A DNA stretch of 64,000 nucleotides from Bacillus paralicheniformis. Its GTDB lineage: Bacteria; Bacillota; Bacilli; Bacillales; Bacillaceae. Below are positions 36,570 to 46,509 of this stretch, piece by piece. Made by a program: the position numbers and the translations under genes. The stretch covers positions 1 to 64,000 of the forward strand of contig NZ_LBMN02000006.1 in the NCBI RefSeq assembly GCF_001042485.2, read 5' to 3'. The notes below the pieces were generated by a model. That model was not told the origin of the DNA, searched no databases, and saw nothing but the letters and a program-made list of their open reading frames with translations. Numbering within the stretch: position 1 is the stretch's first letter; each line of letters begins with the position of its first letter.

Positions 36570-39500
36570 ACGTTCACAAATGAATACCGCCGCCAGCCAA
36601 AAGCCGATTACAGCAATTGGGAGGTTTTTTATACATGACGGCTCAAGTGTCGCTTGCTTTAACATCATGCCGGCCGGCGGAAGGCTCTCCGACAATTGCC
36701 GCCGGGCTGAGCCCGCCCCTGCTGTTTGGTCTATTAAAAAGGATTTCATGCCGTCATCTTTTGTCGTCAATTTCCACATCTGAGACCTGCTTTTGCCGCC
36801 GTATTGATCAGAAGCTGCGGCGTACCAGAAATAGGTTGTATTCGGCTGTAAATCCTTCCATGTCACTGAGGCCGTCTTTCCGCTTTTCACCGTTTTTGCT
36901 TTCCCAATTTCCTTGTTCGAAAAGACATTCAGCTCAAAATAATCGGTTTTAACCTTTTTCTTCCGCGGTTTCAGATCCGTTTTGATATTGAACTCGTCTT
37001 TCGGGCCGAATTGGTGCGGATCATAAAAATTATAGTCGTCGAGATATGGCGAATACGTTTTGACATGGATCGTGTCATGCTTCGGATCCACATGAAGAAT
37101 TCTTAAATAACCTTGGCCTCCTTCAGGACCGCCCTGATAGTCGGCAAGCATTTGATACACCTTGCGATCCGGCTTGCCGTCCCCGTTATCATCAAGCCTG
37201 TCGACTTTTAAGTTGGAACTGTGATAGTGGCCGCTCAACACGGCGATCACATTCGGATTCCGCTTGATGATCTGTTCAAATATTTTCTCCCCGATTGGAC
37301 TTCTGCTTCCGCTGACAAGCAAAAACTCGTGAAATGACAAAATCGCTTTTCGGTCGGGATGGCGTTTCAGAACATCATCTATCCACTGCAGTTCTTTTTT
37401 TCCGATTCCCCACCCCATCGACACCATGATATAGTCGTTTCCTCCGCTGGAAATGAGGTCGTAATGCCCTTTGTTATTCTGATAAGACCCGCCGTAATGC
37501 GGTTTTTGTTTAAAACGTCTTTCCCCGAAGTACTTGCCGAATTTCAAATAAGACCGGTCTTTATGGCTGACATCGTGATTGCCCGCCAGCACGCCGTAAG
37601 GAACTTGATTGTCGTCGAGGACTTTCATGAACTGATCGGCACGCTTCCATTGCAGCGGCTGATCCGCTTCATCCACAAGATCCCCCGTATGAAAGACGTA
37701 CTGAATGTTCAGCTTGTCCTTTTGTTCGGCGATCCACTTGACCTGACGTTCAAAAATGTGCGGATAGCTTTCCGAATAATATTGCGTATCAGACATCCAC
37801 ACAAATGTATAGTCATGTTGCGAAAGCTGAATTTGATCCTGAATGATGATGCTCGCCTTGGATTGTCGGACATAATCGGCAGCTTTGATGCTTCCTTTGA
37901 GGGTAAAAGGTTTGTCATCCTTTGCAACATGGAATGTCAGCGTCTCCCACCTCTTGCTGGACCAATTCCAGACGAACATGGAGACTTTTCTGCCGGGAAG
38001 CGAACTCCCGCGCCACAGCACTTCCACCTTGTCGTTCGGCCCCGTATTTTCATCCACTTTGACATCAAAGCGATGGTACGGAAACTTTGTTGTTGATGAC
38101 GTTTCAAAACCTTTTCCGTCAGGTGCGGACATGCCGCTGCGCTCTTCTTTTGTCAGCGCCTTTTCCCCGCTGACCGCAAAGCTTTGCGGAGGTTCCGTCA
38201 CGCTTTCGTTCGCTGACACGTCAACATGCTCTTCGTCTTTTACAGTGTACTGAAACCCTTGATGGAATGACACTTTCATCTTATCTTTTGTCGGGTCCTT
38301 GACGCGGACGGCCAGCTTAGCCTGTGTGCTGCCGGGGGCATTTTTGACCTGGGCGGGCTTGTCCGGCTTTTCCTCTTTAATATAAAATGCCTTTTTCACG
38401 ATTGACAGGTTGCCGGCGCTATCCTCCGCTTTTATTTTCAGTTCGTGCTTTCCCGCATCCAGGCCGGCAGAAGATATAAAATAGGGAAGCGCTATTTTTT
38501 TGCCGTCAAGAACGGCTTTTATGCTTTTCACACCGCTCCATTTATCGTGTGCGGCCGCATTGATCTCAAACGAACCTTTATACGTCCTGCCGTCTTTTAA
38601 TGACGTTTTGATCTCAGGGCCTGTGTTATCGATCGTCACCCTGCGGATGAGCCTTTCTTCGCCATTCTCCGCTTCAACGATGTGCGGCCCTTCATCCCAG
38701 GCGCGTGTATGCCATTGACTGGCAAGCGATGTAAACTTGGCTTCCGGAATCGAAAAACGGAATTCATACCATTCGCGCGCCCCTGGACCGTCTCCGGCCG
38801 GAAGCTCGGCTTTCGGATCGTCGTACCGCTCATCGCGGATGGTGGTTCCATCCGCTAAGATAAGGCGGGGGTTCTTGAGGACAAAATCATCCCTGTTTTC
38901 TTCTGCAGACTGTTCAAATGGGGTTGACTTCGTGCCTGAACGAACTTTAATCGCAAACGGCTTTCCTTTTTTAAATTCCTCCGGAGAAACGGGAACCGTA
39001 ATGGTCGTATACCGGCGGCGCGAATCGTCAAAAACTTTTTGAACCCTCCTGCCGATCGTTACAGCATTTTTAAAATACAGATTTGTTTGATTGACATCGA
39101 AGGCAAAGTAGGCTTTTTTTTCAAGCGCTGATTCACCTTTTTTTTGTTCAATTCCGTCAATCCGAATTGTCATTTCAGAAGGCGGCTTTTCTGATGTGGC
39201 TTTCAGCAGCATTTTTCCGGAAACGGTTCCGCCTTCGTTTACATTCAGCCTGAGTCCCTTCAAAATCCGCTGTTCAAGCGGTATCGTTTTCTTTTCAGTC
39301 GCCGTAACGTTTGATCCATCGCCGGCCCGCATATAGTATTCCACTTTTTCTTTGCCAATGAGCTCGGCAAAATAGATATTGTGGCGGTACAAACCGTCAT
39401 TGCGGCTTTTTTCAACACGGACTTCAGTAAACGGCTCATCATCATTCATACGGTAGAAAAACTGCGCCTGTTTCACTTGCCGATTGTCTTTCATATCAGC

Positions 39501-40559
39501 TAAGAGCTGGATCGTTTCACCCGGTTTTACCGCTTGATGATCCGTCATATCATGGATCGCCGGCTTTTCTCTGTCAGGCATGACCGTCACCGTCTGTGAA
39601 GGAACCTGCGCCTTCAGGAGCGAACCAGGAGACGGTTTTTCTTCCCCGGCCGATATCATTTTCATATGCTTCGTTCCGTCCAGCGGATATCGATAAAGAA
39701 GCGCTTTATTTTTAGTGACATCGGTTTTATCCGGCTTGTTTTGATAACGGGCGGATGCGACCTCTTCCCCGCTGTTTGTACAGATGATCACTTCCCTCGG
39801 CGCCGTATTCGCCATGCCGCTCCCTTTGAGAACAGATAGCGATTTCCCTTCACGAAGGTGAACACCGTAATGCTGATTGAAGTCATCTTCTGTCAAATGC
39901 CCATTTGAGCGGTTTTTTACCCAAAACACGTGTGTTTGACCGGAAGGAATCGTCACATCATCGCGTTCAAAAGGCCAGACGGTGTCTGATTCCTTACCCT
40001 TTTCAGGATGTCTGTATTTAATTTTGTAACTGTTCAGATGAACAGCTTTATTGGTATTGTTATAAACTTCAATAAATTCATAGCCGTCCTTTGCACCGGT
40101 GTTTGACGTGTCGACAGCCATTTCCGTGATCAACAGCTCCGGAAACTTTTGTGTATCCGTACGTACGCCTTTCAGGGCGACAGTATACACATCCGTCTTC
40201 ACAGAGGAACCACCGGCTTGAGCCTCAATGTAATACTTGACTTTGTCGGATGCTATGGATTCGCTTTCCAACTTGGCAATATAGCCGTTCTGTTTGCCCG
40301 GCTCCACTTCCATCGGAATCGCCCGATACGGCAATTCGTCATGCTGCTTGTAATACAGAATGACCGTGTCGGCGGCCGCCTCCGCGGAAAAATACAAGTC
40401 GTCTCCTTTTTTTACTTGTTCAACAGAAGTATGCCTGATGGCCGGTGAACGAGGCTGAATGCGCTCTTTTCCCGCCGCGGACGAAATCGGCATCTGTAAG
40501 GCAAAAAGCAAAACTGCGGCCAGAAACAAAAGGGTTTGGCGATTTCTGTACTTTTTCAT
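36549..40559 (-). CDS. yvnB: Large secreted calcineurin-like phosphoesterase YvnB
   Basis: 1336 residues. Signal peptide about 1-29 (LLFLAAVLLFALQMPISSAA). Lamin-tail-like domain at about 145-260 (LLITEMAVDTSNTG...YEFIEVYNNTNKAVHLNSYKI). Several beta-rich repeats follow. Metallophosphoesterase domain about 910-1150 with MSDTQYYSE, HTGDLVDEADQ, LAGNHDVSHKD, LSFHEFLL and VLSGHYHSS supplying the two-metal ligands. A fibronectin-type III-like end (DLQPNTTYFWYAAASDQYGG) precedes a tail LPPAG, hydrophobic NLPIAVIGFWLAAVFIC and basic ERKK that resembles a sortase signal. Substrate unknown; possibly nucleotides or cell-wall polymers. Confidence 0.88.
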   Translation of the reverse strand: MKKYRNRQTLLFLAAVLLFALQMPISSAAGKERIQPRSPAIRHTSVEQVKKGDDLYFSAEAAADTVILYYKQHDELPYRAIPMEVEPGKQNGYIAKLESESIASDKVKYYIEAQAGGSSVKTDVYTVALKGVRTDTQKFPELLITEMAVDTSNTGAKDGYEFIEVYNNTNKAVHLNSYKIKYRHPEKGKESDTVWPFERDDVTIPSGQTHVFWVKNRSNGHLTEDDFNQHYGVHLREGKSLSVLKGSGMANTAPREVIICTNSGEEVASARYQNKPDKTDVTKNKALLYRYPLDGTKHMKMISAGEEKPSPGSLLKAQVPSQTVTVMPDREKPAIHDMTDHQAVKPGETIQLLADMKDNRQVKQAQFFYRMNDDEPFTEVRVEKSRNDGLYRHNIYFAELIGKEKVEYYMRAGDGSNVTATEKKTIPLEQRILKGLRLNVNEGGTVSGKMLLKATSEKPPSEMTIRIDGIEQKKGESALEKKAYFAFDVNQTNLYFKNAVTIGRRVQKVFDDSRRRYTTITVPVSPEEFKKGKPFAIKVRSGTKSTPFEQSAEENRDDFVLKNPRLILADGTTIRDERYDDPKAELPAGDGPGAREWYEFRFSIPEAKFTSLASQWHTRAWDEGPHIVEAENGEERLIRRVTIDNTGPEIKTSLKDGRTYKGSFEINAAAHDKWSGVKSIKAVLDGKKIALPYFISSAGLDAGKHELKIKAEDSAGNLSIVKKAFYIKEEKPDKPAQVKNAPGSTQAKLAVRVKDPTKDKMKVSFHQGFQYTVKDEEHVDVSANESVTEPPQSFAVSGEKALTKEERSGMSAPDGKGFETSSTTKFPYHRFDVKVDENTGPNDKVEVLWRGSSLPGRKVSMFVWNWSSKRWETLTFHVAKDDKPFTLKGSIKAADYVRQSKASIIIQDQIQLSQHDYTFVWMSDTQYYSESYPHIFERQVKWIAEQKDKLNIQYVFHTGDLVDEADQPLQWKRADQFMKVLDDNQVPYGVLAGNHDVSHKDRSYLKFGKYFGERRFKQKPHYGGSYQNNKGHYDLISSGGNDYIMVSMGWGIGKKELQWIDDVLKRHPDRKAILSFHEFLLVSGSRSPIGEKIFEQIIKRNPNVIAVLSGHYHSSNLKVDRLDDNGDGKPDRKVYQMLADYQGGPEGGQGYLRILHVDPKHDTIHVKTYSPYLDDYNFYDPHQFGPKDEFNIKTDLKPRKKKVKTDYFELNVFSNKEIGKAKTVKSGKTASVTWKDLQPNTTYFWYAAASDQYGGKSRSQMWKLTTKDDGMKSFLIDQTAGAGSARRQLSESLPPAGMMLKQATLEPSCIKNLPIAVIGFWLAAVFICERKKHLFS

Positions 40560-40620
40560 CGTCTACCTCCCTTTCGTATTTTGCCTTTACAGATCATTTT
40601 TATGAAAGAGACATCCGTGC

Positions 40621-40653
40621 AAAAAAAAGAAGCCTGATGATTCATCAGACTTC
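40621..40653 (-). terminator. Terminator of the yvlABCD operon
   Basis: On the minus strand GAAGTCTGATGA-A-TCATCAGGCTTC followed by eight T residues, just after the yvlD stop. Confidence 0.85.
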
Positions 40654-40656
40654 AAC

Positions 40657-41016
40657 TTATTTTTTGGACATCGGTTCGATAATTGCTTTTTGAATGAGCA
40701 AGTGGAAAACCGATAGGACGATCGACGCAAAAATGGCTGTCCCAAAGCCGTCCAGGTCAAAACTGTCCCCCATAATGGATGCGGTCATATAAAGAGTAAT
40801 CGCATTGATGATAAATAAAAATAAACCTAACGTAATCACCGTGACAGGCAGCGTCAAAATCACCAGCACCGGCTTCACAAACATATTTAAGATCGATAAA
40901 ATCAAGCTTGCCGTAATGGCTGCTCCGATGCTTCTGACGTGAACCGCATCAAAGTAACCGGCAATGACAATTAATAATAAGGCATTGACAAGAACGTTTA
41001 TAATCCATCTCATCAT
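40657..41016 (-). CDS. yvlD: Small membrane protein YvlD (phage holin family 4-like)
   Basis: 119 residues with about four membrane helices (WIINVLVNALLLIVIAGYF; AAITASLILSILNMFV; LVILTLPVTVITLGLFLFIINAITLYM; FGTAIFASIVLSVFHLLI). Belongs to the YvlD/DUF360 family. Role unknown; in B. subtilis the yvlABCD operon belongs to the sigma-W envelope-stress regulon. Overlaps yvlC by 4 bp. Confidence 0.9.
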   Translation of the reverse strand: MMRWIINVLVNALLLIVIAGYFDAVHVRSIGAAITASLILSILNMFVKPVLVILTLPVTVITLGLFLFIINAITLYMTASIMGDSFDLDGFGTAIFASIVLSVFHLLIQKAIIEPMSKK

Positions 41017-41213
41017 CTGTTGACGTCTCCTTCATTCGGCACAAGGAATACCCAGACAATATAAATCAGCAGGACGGGAACTCCGGTCGAAAATATAAAT
41101 AATAGAACCGTAATGATTCTCAGCAATGACGCATCCATATTTAAATATTCAGCAAGACCTCCGACGACCCCGGCAATCTTTCTGTCTGTTTCGGATCGAA
41201 ATAGCCTTTTCAT
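41013..41213 (-). CDS. yvlC: PspC-domain membrane protein YvlC
   Basis: 66 residues with the PspC pattern RSETDRKIAGVVGGLAEYLNMDASLLRIITVLLF and one long hydrophobic segment (IVWVFLVP at the end). PspC domains sense or transmit envelope stress; in B. subtilis YvlC-like proteins work with LiaH-related responses only by analogy. Five bases after yvlB. Confidence 0.92.
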   Translation of the reverse strand: MKRLFRSETDRKIAGVVGGLAEYLNMDASLLRIITVLLFIFSTGVPVLLIYIVWVFLVPNEGDVNR

Positions 41214-41217
41214 TGTA

Positions 41218-42312
41218 TCACTCCTGTGTATGGTTTAAATGGATCGATCCTGTCTTCGATTCCAAAAACACGGTCATGCTATGATCATGATTTTGATTTG
41301 CTTTTAGGTACATTTCCTTCTGGATTGTCTCGTTTTTTTCCTTTAAAATTTCTGCATCTGAAAGATCATGAGACAGAGAACCGAGATTGCTTTTCAGCTC
41401 CGCTGTAACAGCGCAGTCCCGGGGAACATTCAACTCTACGCTTCCAGTCGTTGTTTTCACATATGCCGTCCGGCAGTGCGGATTTTTGACTGTTGCCGCG
41501 ATATTGCCGTTAAAGCTCTGCAGGTCAAGCGCCTCGCATGAACCTTTAAGGTCGATCAATCCATTGATGGTTTCCGCTTCAATCTCTCCGCAAGTATGGT
41601 CGGCTAGTTTGATTTGTCCATTTGCAGTTTCCAATGAAGCTTTTCCTGCCGTGAGAGCAGAGAACGACAGCACGCCGTTCGTCGTTTTGGCGGACAGCTC
41701 TTTTACGTTTAAATGTTCCCCTCTGACCGGGCCGTTAAACAGTTTAAAGCGGATTTTGCCGTACTCTTTGTCCGGTATATAGACGGTAAGGTTGGTCTTC
41801 ATCGTTTTTTTCTCGGTACGGATCATGAACTTATCGCCTTCCACACCGCAGTCGATATGCTGGAGAAAAGCCTGCCTTGCTTCATCCTGATTTTCAGCCC
41901 GGTACACTTTTGCCTGGCATTCGACTCTGATGTCGGAATCGCTCCATGGTACAAGGTTGACGCTGCCGTTGGCAAGCTGAATATCCAGAGTCGAAAAATC
42001 AGTGTCTTTAAACTGGAATATATGCTGGACATCGTACGAGTGCCCGAAATTCAAATCCAAGTCTGCTTCTTTTACTTTTTTTACAGCGGTATCAATCCAT
42101 TCGAACAGTTTTGAACCGATCGAAGGCTTCGGTTCTTTTTTCTTTTCGCCGTAGAAGTCCTCCGAATCAATGACATCCTCAGACAGGGCTGTCACCTTGC
42201 TCTCGGTTTCCTTGTAGTCTTCTTCAAGTTTTTCGATCAGGATCAGCGCCTCTTTTGCAGACAGCTTTCCTTCCTCGACCAATTTTAAAATTCGTTCTTT
42301 CTCATGCTTCAT
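41218..42312 (-). CDS. yvlB: DUF4097-family beta-repeat protein YvlB
   Basis: 364 residues. N-terminal SHOCT-like helical part (about 1-30: ILKLVEEGKLSAKEALILIEKLEED), linker, then the beta-helical adhesin-like DUF4097 region (about 100-355: LDIQLANGSVNLVPW, LSAKTTNGVLSFSAL, LETANGQIKLAD, IEAETINGLIDLKGS, LQSFNGNIAATV), a solenoid with TxNGxIxL repeats. No signal peptide, so probably cytoplasmic or membrane-associated. Function unknown; 25 bp after yvlA. Confidence 0.9.
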   Translation of the reverse strand: MKHEKERILKLVEEGKLSAKEALILIEKLEEDYKETESKVTALSEDVIDSEDFYGEKKKEPKPSIGSKLFEWIDTAVKKVKEADLDLNFGHSYDVQHIFQFKDTDFSTLDIQLANGSVNLVPWSDSDIRVECQAKVYRAENQDEARQAFLQHIDCGVEGDKFMIRTEKKTMKTNLTVYIPDKEYGKIRFKLFNGPVRGEHLNVKELSAKTTNGVLSFSALTAGKASLETANGQIKLADHTCGEIEAETINGLIDLKGSCEALDLQSFNGNIAATVKNPHCRTAYVKTTTGSVELNVPRDCAVTAELKSNLGSLSHDLSDAEILKEKNETIQKEMYLKANQNHDHSMTVFLESKTGSIHLNHTQE

Positions 42313-42337
42313 GAAAAGCTCCCCCGTTCTCCTTCTT

Positions 42338-42673
42338 TTAGGCCTGAGTCAGCATTTTAATCCCTTGAACTACGTTCCAGACCACAATAATCAAACTGAT
42401 GATCCCGAAAAAAACGAAACCTCCGATCATGAAAATGACCGCCAAATAACCGCCGTCACCAAAGATAAGCGTACCGCTTATCGCGCCTGCTGCCAATATG
42501 ACTACGCTTATAAACGGAATAATATGCGAAATAAGCGAACGCATCGCATGCTTTTTCGTTTCTTGATCATCTGTTATAAAATACGCTGCGATTGGCAAAA
42601 TAAGCGCGGCAAAAAAAACACTAAAATAACAAATTGAAGAAATCAGCGCGTTGTTTCTCGTCATACATAACAC
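42338..42673 (-). CDS. yvlA: DUF4870-like small membrane protein YvlA
   Basis: 111 residues with three hydrophobic segments (ICYFSVFFAALILPIAAYFI; ISHIIPFISVVILAAGAISG; AVIFMIGGFVFFGIISLIIVVW) of the DUF4870/Tic20-like type. First gene of yvlABCD and downstream of an extracytoplasmic-function-type promoter. Confidence 0.88.
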   Translation of the reverse strand: MLCMTRNNALISSICYFSVFFAALILPIAAYFITDDQETKKHAMRSLISHIIPFISVVILAAGAISGTLIFGDGGYLAVIFMIGGFVFFGIISLIIVVWNVVQGIKMLTQA

Positions 42674-42731
42674 TCCTTATGATGTAAACCGTTCTTTGTG
42701 AGTCTAATGTACAGTGACCTTATACTTAGTT

Positions 42732-42758
42732 TACGTGTATCATGGCCTTTAGGTTACA
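42732..42758 (-). promoter_or_regulatory. ECF sigma-type promoter of yvlABCD
   Basis: On the minus strand TGTAAC (42753-42758), 17 bases, CGTA (42732-42735). Close to the sigma-W form TGAAAC-N16-CGTA and to the sigma-X -35. B. subtilis yvlABCD is known as a sigma-W target, so sigma-W is the likely reader. Confidence 0.6.
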
Positions 42759-42878
42759 TTTTCATTCGATCGGCGTGCGTCAAACTTCGCAAATTGATTT
42801 TTTTAGATTTTATGAATAGATTCTTTTATTATAACCCTTTAAAATATGTGGCAAAGCCAATGAAAAGGAGCGAGCGTT

Positions 42879-43109
42879 ATGAAACAGAAATCGGAAGTAT
42901 ACGCCTCATCCGCCTCCCAGCTTCTTAGTCTGATTCAGGAACAAAAAAGGATGAATCAGGAGATCGTGAACCGATTGGAATCGTTCAATTCCGCTCCTCC
43001 GCTTTCCAGCGAAATCCGCTATTTAAAGGTTCTGCTGAACAGCAGCAGCACCCATATTTTAAACAGTATGAGTGAAGCGACCAAACACATCAGCCGGACT
43101 GAACGTTAA
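42879..43109 (+). CDS. yvkN: Small protein YvkN
   Basis: 76 residues, soluble, helical, Ser/Gln-rich (ASSASQLLSLIQEQKRMNQEIVNRLESF). ATG preceded by AAAAGGAGCG. Position between yvlA and uvrA matches B. subtilis yvkN. Function unknown; the heptad-like hydrophobic pattern suggests oligomerisation. Confidence 0.75.
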   Translation: MKQKSEVYASSASQLLSLIQEQKRMNQEIVNRLESFNSAPPLSSEIRYLKVLLNSSSTHILNSMSEATKHISRTER

Positions 43110-43115
43110 CCGTTT

Positions 43116-43485
43116 TCATGATATTTCAACCAGATTTCCGTCGGGATCTCTGATATAAACCGAAACGACCGGCCCTTCAGCGCCCATTCGCTCTGCGGGG
43201 CCTTCTTCAATTTTAATGGACAGCCCCTCCAGATGACGAATCACATCATCAATGCCGGCATTTGTATGAAACACAGGTCTGCGGAGCCGGGCATCGGGTG
43301 CTGTGCCTTCGGCTCAAACTATTTTCCGGCTTCGTGGAGGTTTATTTTTTGCCTGCCGAATGTCGCGCTTTTCTTCCTTCTCGAAAAGTGACCGCATTCA
43401 ACCCCGGCACACGGCTGTAAAAATCACATGTCGCATCAATGTCTTTTACAGTCAGTACCAAATGATCCATGCGATCGATCTTCAT
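43116..43485 (-). pseudogene. Decayed VOC/glyoxalase-family gene
   Basis: Starts normally at the ATG at 43485 (GGGGG upstream; MKIDRMDHLVLTVKDIDATCDFYSRV) but shifts frame near 43350 (GRKARH to FGRQKINLHEAGK), then meets an in-frame TAG near 43313 (after HEAGK), continues EPKAQHPMPGSADLCF, and shifts again near 43265 to end as ERMGAEGPVVSVYIRDPDGNLVEIS at 43116. At least two frameshifts and one nonsense codon, so it is not a sequencing slip. The intact homologue would be a ~125-residue metal-dependent dioxygenase or glyoxalase-like protein. Confidence 0.88.
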
Positions 43486-43593
43486 CACCCCATCCCCCTT
43501 TATTGTTTGTTTTTTTACGTTATAACAGCTATTGAATAAAAGAGCAATGAAAATCTTTTTGAACAAAGCTTGCCGCGGATCATTCGGCCATTG

Positions 43594-43626
43594 AAAAAGC
43601 TGCCGACGTGACATCGGCAGCTTTTT
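43594..43626 (-). terminator. uvrBA terminator
   Basis: AAAAAGCTGCCGA-CGTGACA-TCGGCAGCTTTTT, a 13-bp stem, directly after the uvrA stop on the minus strand. Its stem nearly repeats the clpP terminator at 5551. Confidence 0.85.
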
Positions 43627-43628
43627 CT

Positions 43629-46502
43629 TTACGGTCTGACAGCTTCTTTTTCTTTAAGCCGCTTCTTCATTCTGTTTTTGTCGCGTTCAATGATCGGTTT
43701 TAAATAACGGCCGGTATATGACCCTTCGACTTTCACGACTTCTTCGGGAGGTCCGGCAGCCACGATCATTCCCCCGCCGTCTCCGCCTTCAGGACCCAAG
43801 TCGATCAAATAATCAGCCGCTTTTATAATATCTAGATTGTGTTCGATTACAAGCACGGTATCTCCATTGTCGACCAGGCGCTGCAGAACGGCCAAAAGCC
43901 TTGCGATATCATCGACGTGCAGTCCTGTCGTCGGCTCGTCCAAAATATAAAGGGATCTTCCCGTTGAACGGCGGTGAAGTTCAGATGCCAATTTGACCCG
44001 CTGCGCTTCTCCCCCGGAAAGCGTTGTAGCCGGCTGTCCGAGCGTAATATAGCCAAGACCGACATCATAGAGGGTCTGCAGCTTGCGCTTGATTTTCGGG
44101 ATGTTCTCAAAAAATTGAACGGCATTCTCGACCGTCATCTCAAGCACGTCAGAGATATTTTTGCCTTTGTACGTAACCTGAAGCGTTTCACGGTTGTATC
44201 TCTTTCCGTGGCAAACCTCACAAGGAACGTATACATCGGGCAGGAAGTGCATCTCGATTTTAATGATTCCGTCGCCTTTGCAGGCCTCACAGCGTCCGCC
44301 TTTGACGTTAAAGCTGAAGCGCCCTTTCTTGTATCCTCTGACTTTCGCTTCATTCGTCTGGGCAAACACGTCGCGGATGTCATCGAACACGCCGGTATAT
44401 GTGGCCGGATTTGACCTCGGCGTCCGGCCGATCGGAGACTGGTCAATATCGATCACTTTATCGAGGTGCTCGATTCCTTTTATTTCTTTGTATTCTCCCG
44501 GTTTCGTCTTAGCCCGATGCAGCTTCTGAGCCAGCGTTTTGTGGAGAATTTCATTAACGAGCGTGCTTTTCCCTGATCCCGATACCCCGGTGACAGCTGT
44601 GAACACGCCGAGCGGAAACTTCACGGAAACATTTTTCAAGTTGTTTTCCTTTGCGCCTTTTACCTCGATAAAACGGTTGTCAGGCTTCCTTCTCTCGGCA
44701 GGAAGAGGAATGAATTTTTTCCCTGAGAGGTACTGCCCTGTCAGCGATTGATCATCGTTCATCACTTCTTCCGGTGTTCCGGCAGAGATCACTTCTCCCC
44801 CGTGTACGCCCGCGCCGGGTCCGATATCAATTAAATAGTCGGCGGCAAGCATCGTGTCCTCGTCATGCTCGACGACGATCAAGGTGTTTCCGATATCCCT
44901 CATGTTTTTGAGCGTATCAATCAGGCGGTCATTATCGCGCTGATGAAGACCGATTGACGGCTCATCAAGAATGTAGAGGACACCGGTCAGCCTTGAGCCG
45001 ATTTGCGTTGCAAGCCTGATCCGCTGCGCTTCTCCTCCCGACAGAGTGCCGGCGGCGCGGCTGAGCGTCAAATAGTCAAGCCCGACATTGTTCAAAAATC
45101 CAAGGCGCTCTTTAATCTCCCGCAAAATGAGGTTGGCGATCTTCATGTCTTTTTCCGAAAGTTCAAGTTCACGGAAAAATTGAAGGGCGTTAGAAACCGA
45201 CATTTCGGTTATTTTGCCGATATGAAGGCCGTTTACCAGTACGGCGAGGGATTCCTTTTTCAGACGGTAGCCTTTGCATGAAGGGCACGGCTGATTGGCC
45301 ATGTATTTTTCCATCAGTTCCCGAACGTAATCAGAGCTCGTTTCTTTATAGCGCCTTTCGATATTGCGGATGACGCCTTCGAACTCAATGTAGTTTTCCC
45401 GGACCTGTCCGAAGTCGTTTTCATATCTGAAATAAATCTGCTCGTCTCCGCTGCCGTAAAGGATTTTTTCAAGCTGGTGCTTCGGCAGCTCCCTGACCGG
45501 AACATCCATATCGATTCCATAATGGCTGCATACCGCTTCAAGCAGCTTCGGATAATACTGGGAGCTTTGCGGTTCCCAAGGTGCAATCGCATTCTCCTTT
45601 AGCGACAGCTCATCGTTTGGAATGACGAGCTCTACATCGACTTCCAGCTTGGACCCGAGGCCGTCGCAGCTCGGACACGCGCCGAACGGGCTGTTGAAAG
45701 AGAACATTCTCGGCTCCAGTTCACCGATTGAAAAACCGCAGTGCGGGCAGGCATGATGTTCGCTGAAAAGCAGCTCTTCCTGTCCGATCACATCGATGAT
45801 CACGCGGCCTTCACCGAGGCGGAGCGCCGTTTCGAGCGAGTCTGTGAGACGGGCTGCTACCCCTTCTTTTATAACGATACGGTCGACGACGACTTCAATC
45901 GAATGCTTTTTATTCTTTTCGAGCTCGATGTCTTCTGAGAGGTCGTTCATTTCGCCGTCGATCCGGACTCTCACATAGCCTTGTTTTCTGATTTGGTCGA
46001 GCACCTTCACGTGCGAACCTTTTCTTCCCGAGACGATCGGCGCGAGCACCTGGATCTTCGTGCGCTCGGGATATTCCAAAATTCTGTCCGTCATCTGTTC
46101 GATCGTTTGCGAGGTAATTTCAATGCCGTGAACCGGGCAGACCGGCTTTCCGATTCTGGCAAACAGCAGCCGGAGATAATCATAGATTTCCGTCACCGTT
46201 CCGACTGTCGACCGGGGGTTCCGGCTCGTCGTTTTCTGATCGATGCTGATCGCCGGCGACAGGCCTTCGATCGCATCGACGTCGGGTTTGTCCATCTGTC
46301 CTAAAAACTGGCGGGCATACGCGGAGAGAGACTCGACATAGCGCCGTTGCCCCTCTGCATATATCGTATCGAACGCAAGGGATGATTTCCCTGATCCCGA
46401 AAGACCTGTCAGCACGACAAGCTGGTCCCTCGGAATAGAGACATCGATATTTTTCAGGTTGTGGGCCCTTGCACCTTTCACCTCAATTCGTTTCGTTGCC
46501 AT
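43629..46502 (-). CDS. uvrA: Excinuclease ABC subunit A
   Basis: 957 residues, two ABC ATPase halves: Walker [15 protein letters not shown] (about 32-45) and [13 protein letters not shown] (about 640-652), signatures [12 protein letters not shown] and [12 protein letters not shown], and zinc motifs [10 protein letters not shown]...CPSCDGLG (about 253-285) and CEACKGDG...CEVCHG (about 740-770). Damage recognition in nucleotide excision repair, loading UvrB. Co-transcribed with uvrB, seven bases after it. Confidence 0.98.
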   Translation of the reverse strand: MATKRIEVKGARAHNLKNIDVSIPRDQLVVLTGLSGSGKSSLAFDTIYAEGQRRYVESLSAYARQFLGQMDKPDVDAIEGLSPAISIDQKTTSRNPRSTVGTVTEIYDYLRLLFARIGKPVCPVHGIEITSQTIEQMTDRILEYPERTKIQVLAPIVSGRKGSHVKVLDQIRKQGYVRVRIDGEMNDLSEDIELEKNKKHSIEVVVDRIVIKEGVAARLTDSLETALRLGEGRVIIDVIGQEELLFSEHHACPHCGFSIGELEPRMFSFNSPFGACPSCDGLGSKLEVDVELVIPNDELSLKENAIAPWEPQSSQYYPKLLEAVCSHYGIDMDVPVRELPKHQLEKILYGSGDEQIYFRYENDFGQVRENYIEFEGVIRNIERRYKETSSDYVRELMEKYMANQPCPSCKGYRLKKESLAVLVNGLHIGKITEMSVSNALQFFRELELSEKDMKIANLILREIKERLGFLNNVGLDYLTLSRAAGTLSGGEAQRIRLATQIGSRLTGVLYILDEPSIGLHQRDNDRLIDTLKNMRDIGNTLIVVEHDEDTMLAADYLIDIGPGAGVHGGEVISAGTPEEVMNDDQSLTGQYLSGKKFIPLPAERRKPDNRFIEVKGAKENNLKNVSVKFPLGVFTAVTGVSGSGKSTLVNEILHKTLAQKLHRAKTKPGEYKEIKGIEHLDKVIDIDQSPIGRTPRSNPATYTGVFDDIRDVFAQTNEAKVRGYKKGRFSFNVKGGRCEACKGDGIIKIEMHFLPDVYVPCEVCHGKRYNRETLQVTYKGKNISDVLEMTVENAVQFFENIPKIKRKLQTLYDVGLGYITLGQPATTLSGGEAQRVKLASELHRRSTGRSLYILDEPTTGLHVDDIARLLAVLQRLVDNGDTVLVIEHNLDIIKAADYLIDLGPEGGDGGGMIVAAGPPEEVVKVEGSYTGRYLKPIIERDKNRMKKRLKEKEAVRP

Positions 46503-46509
46503 TCTCCAT

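Noticed and set aside
36580..40448. Several 70-245 codon plus-strand frames opposite yvnB
   Set aside because: They are mirror frames of the large gene without ribosome sites or recognisable protein patterns.
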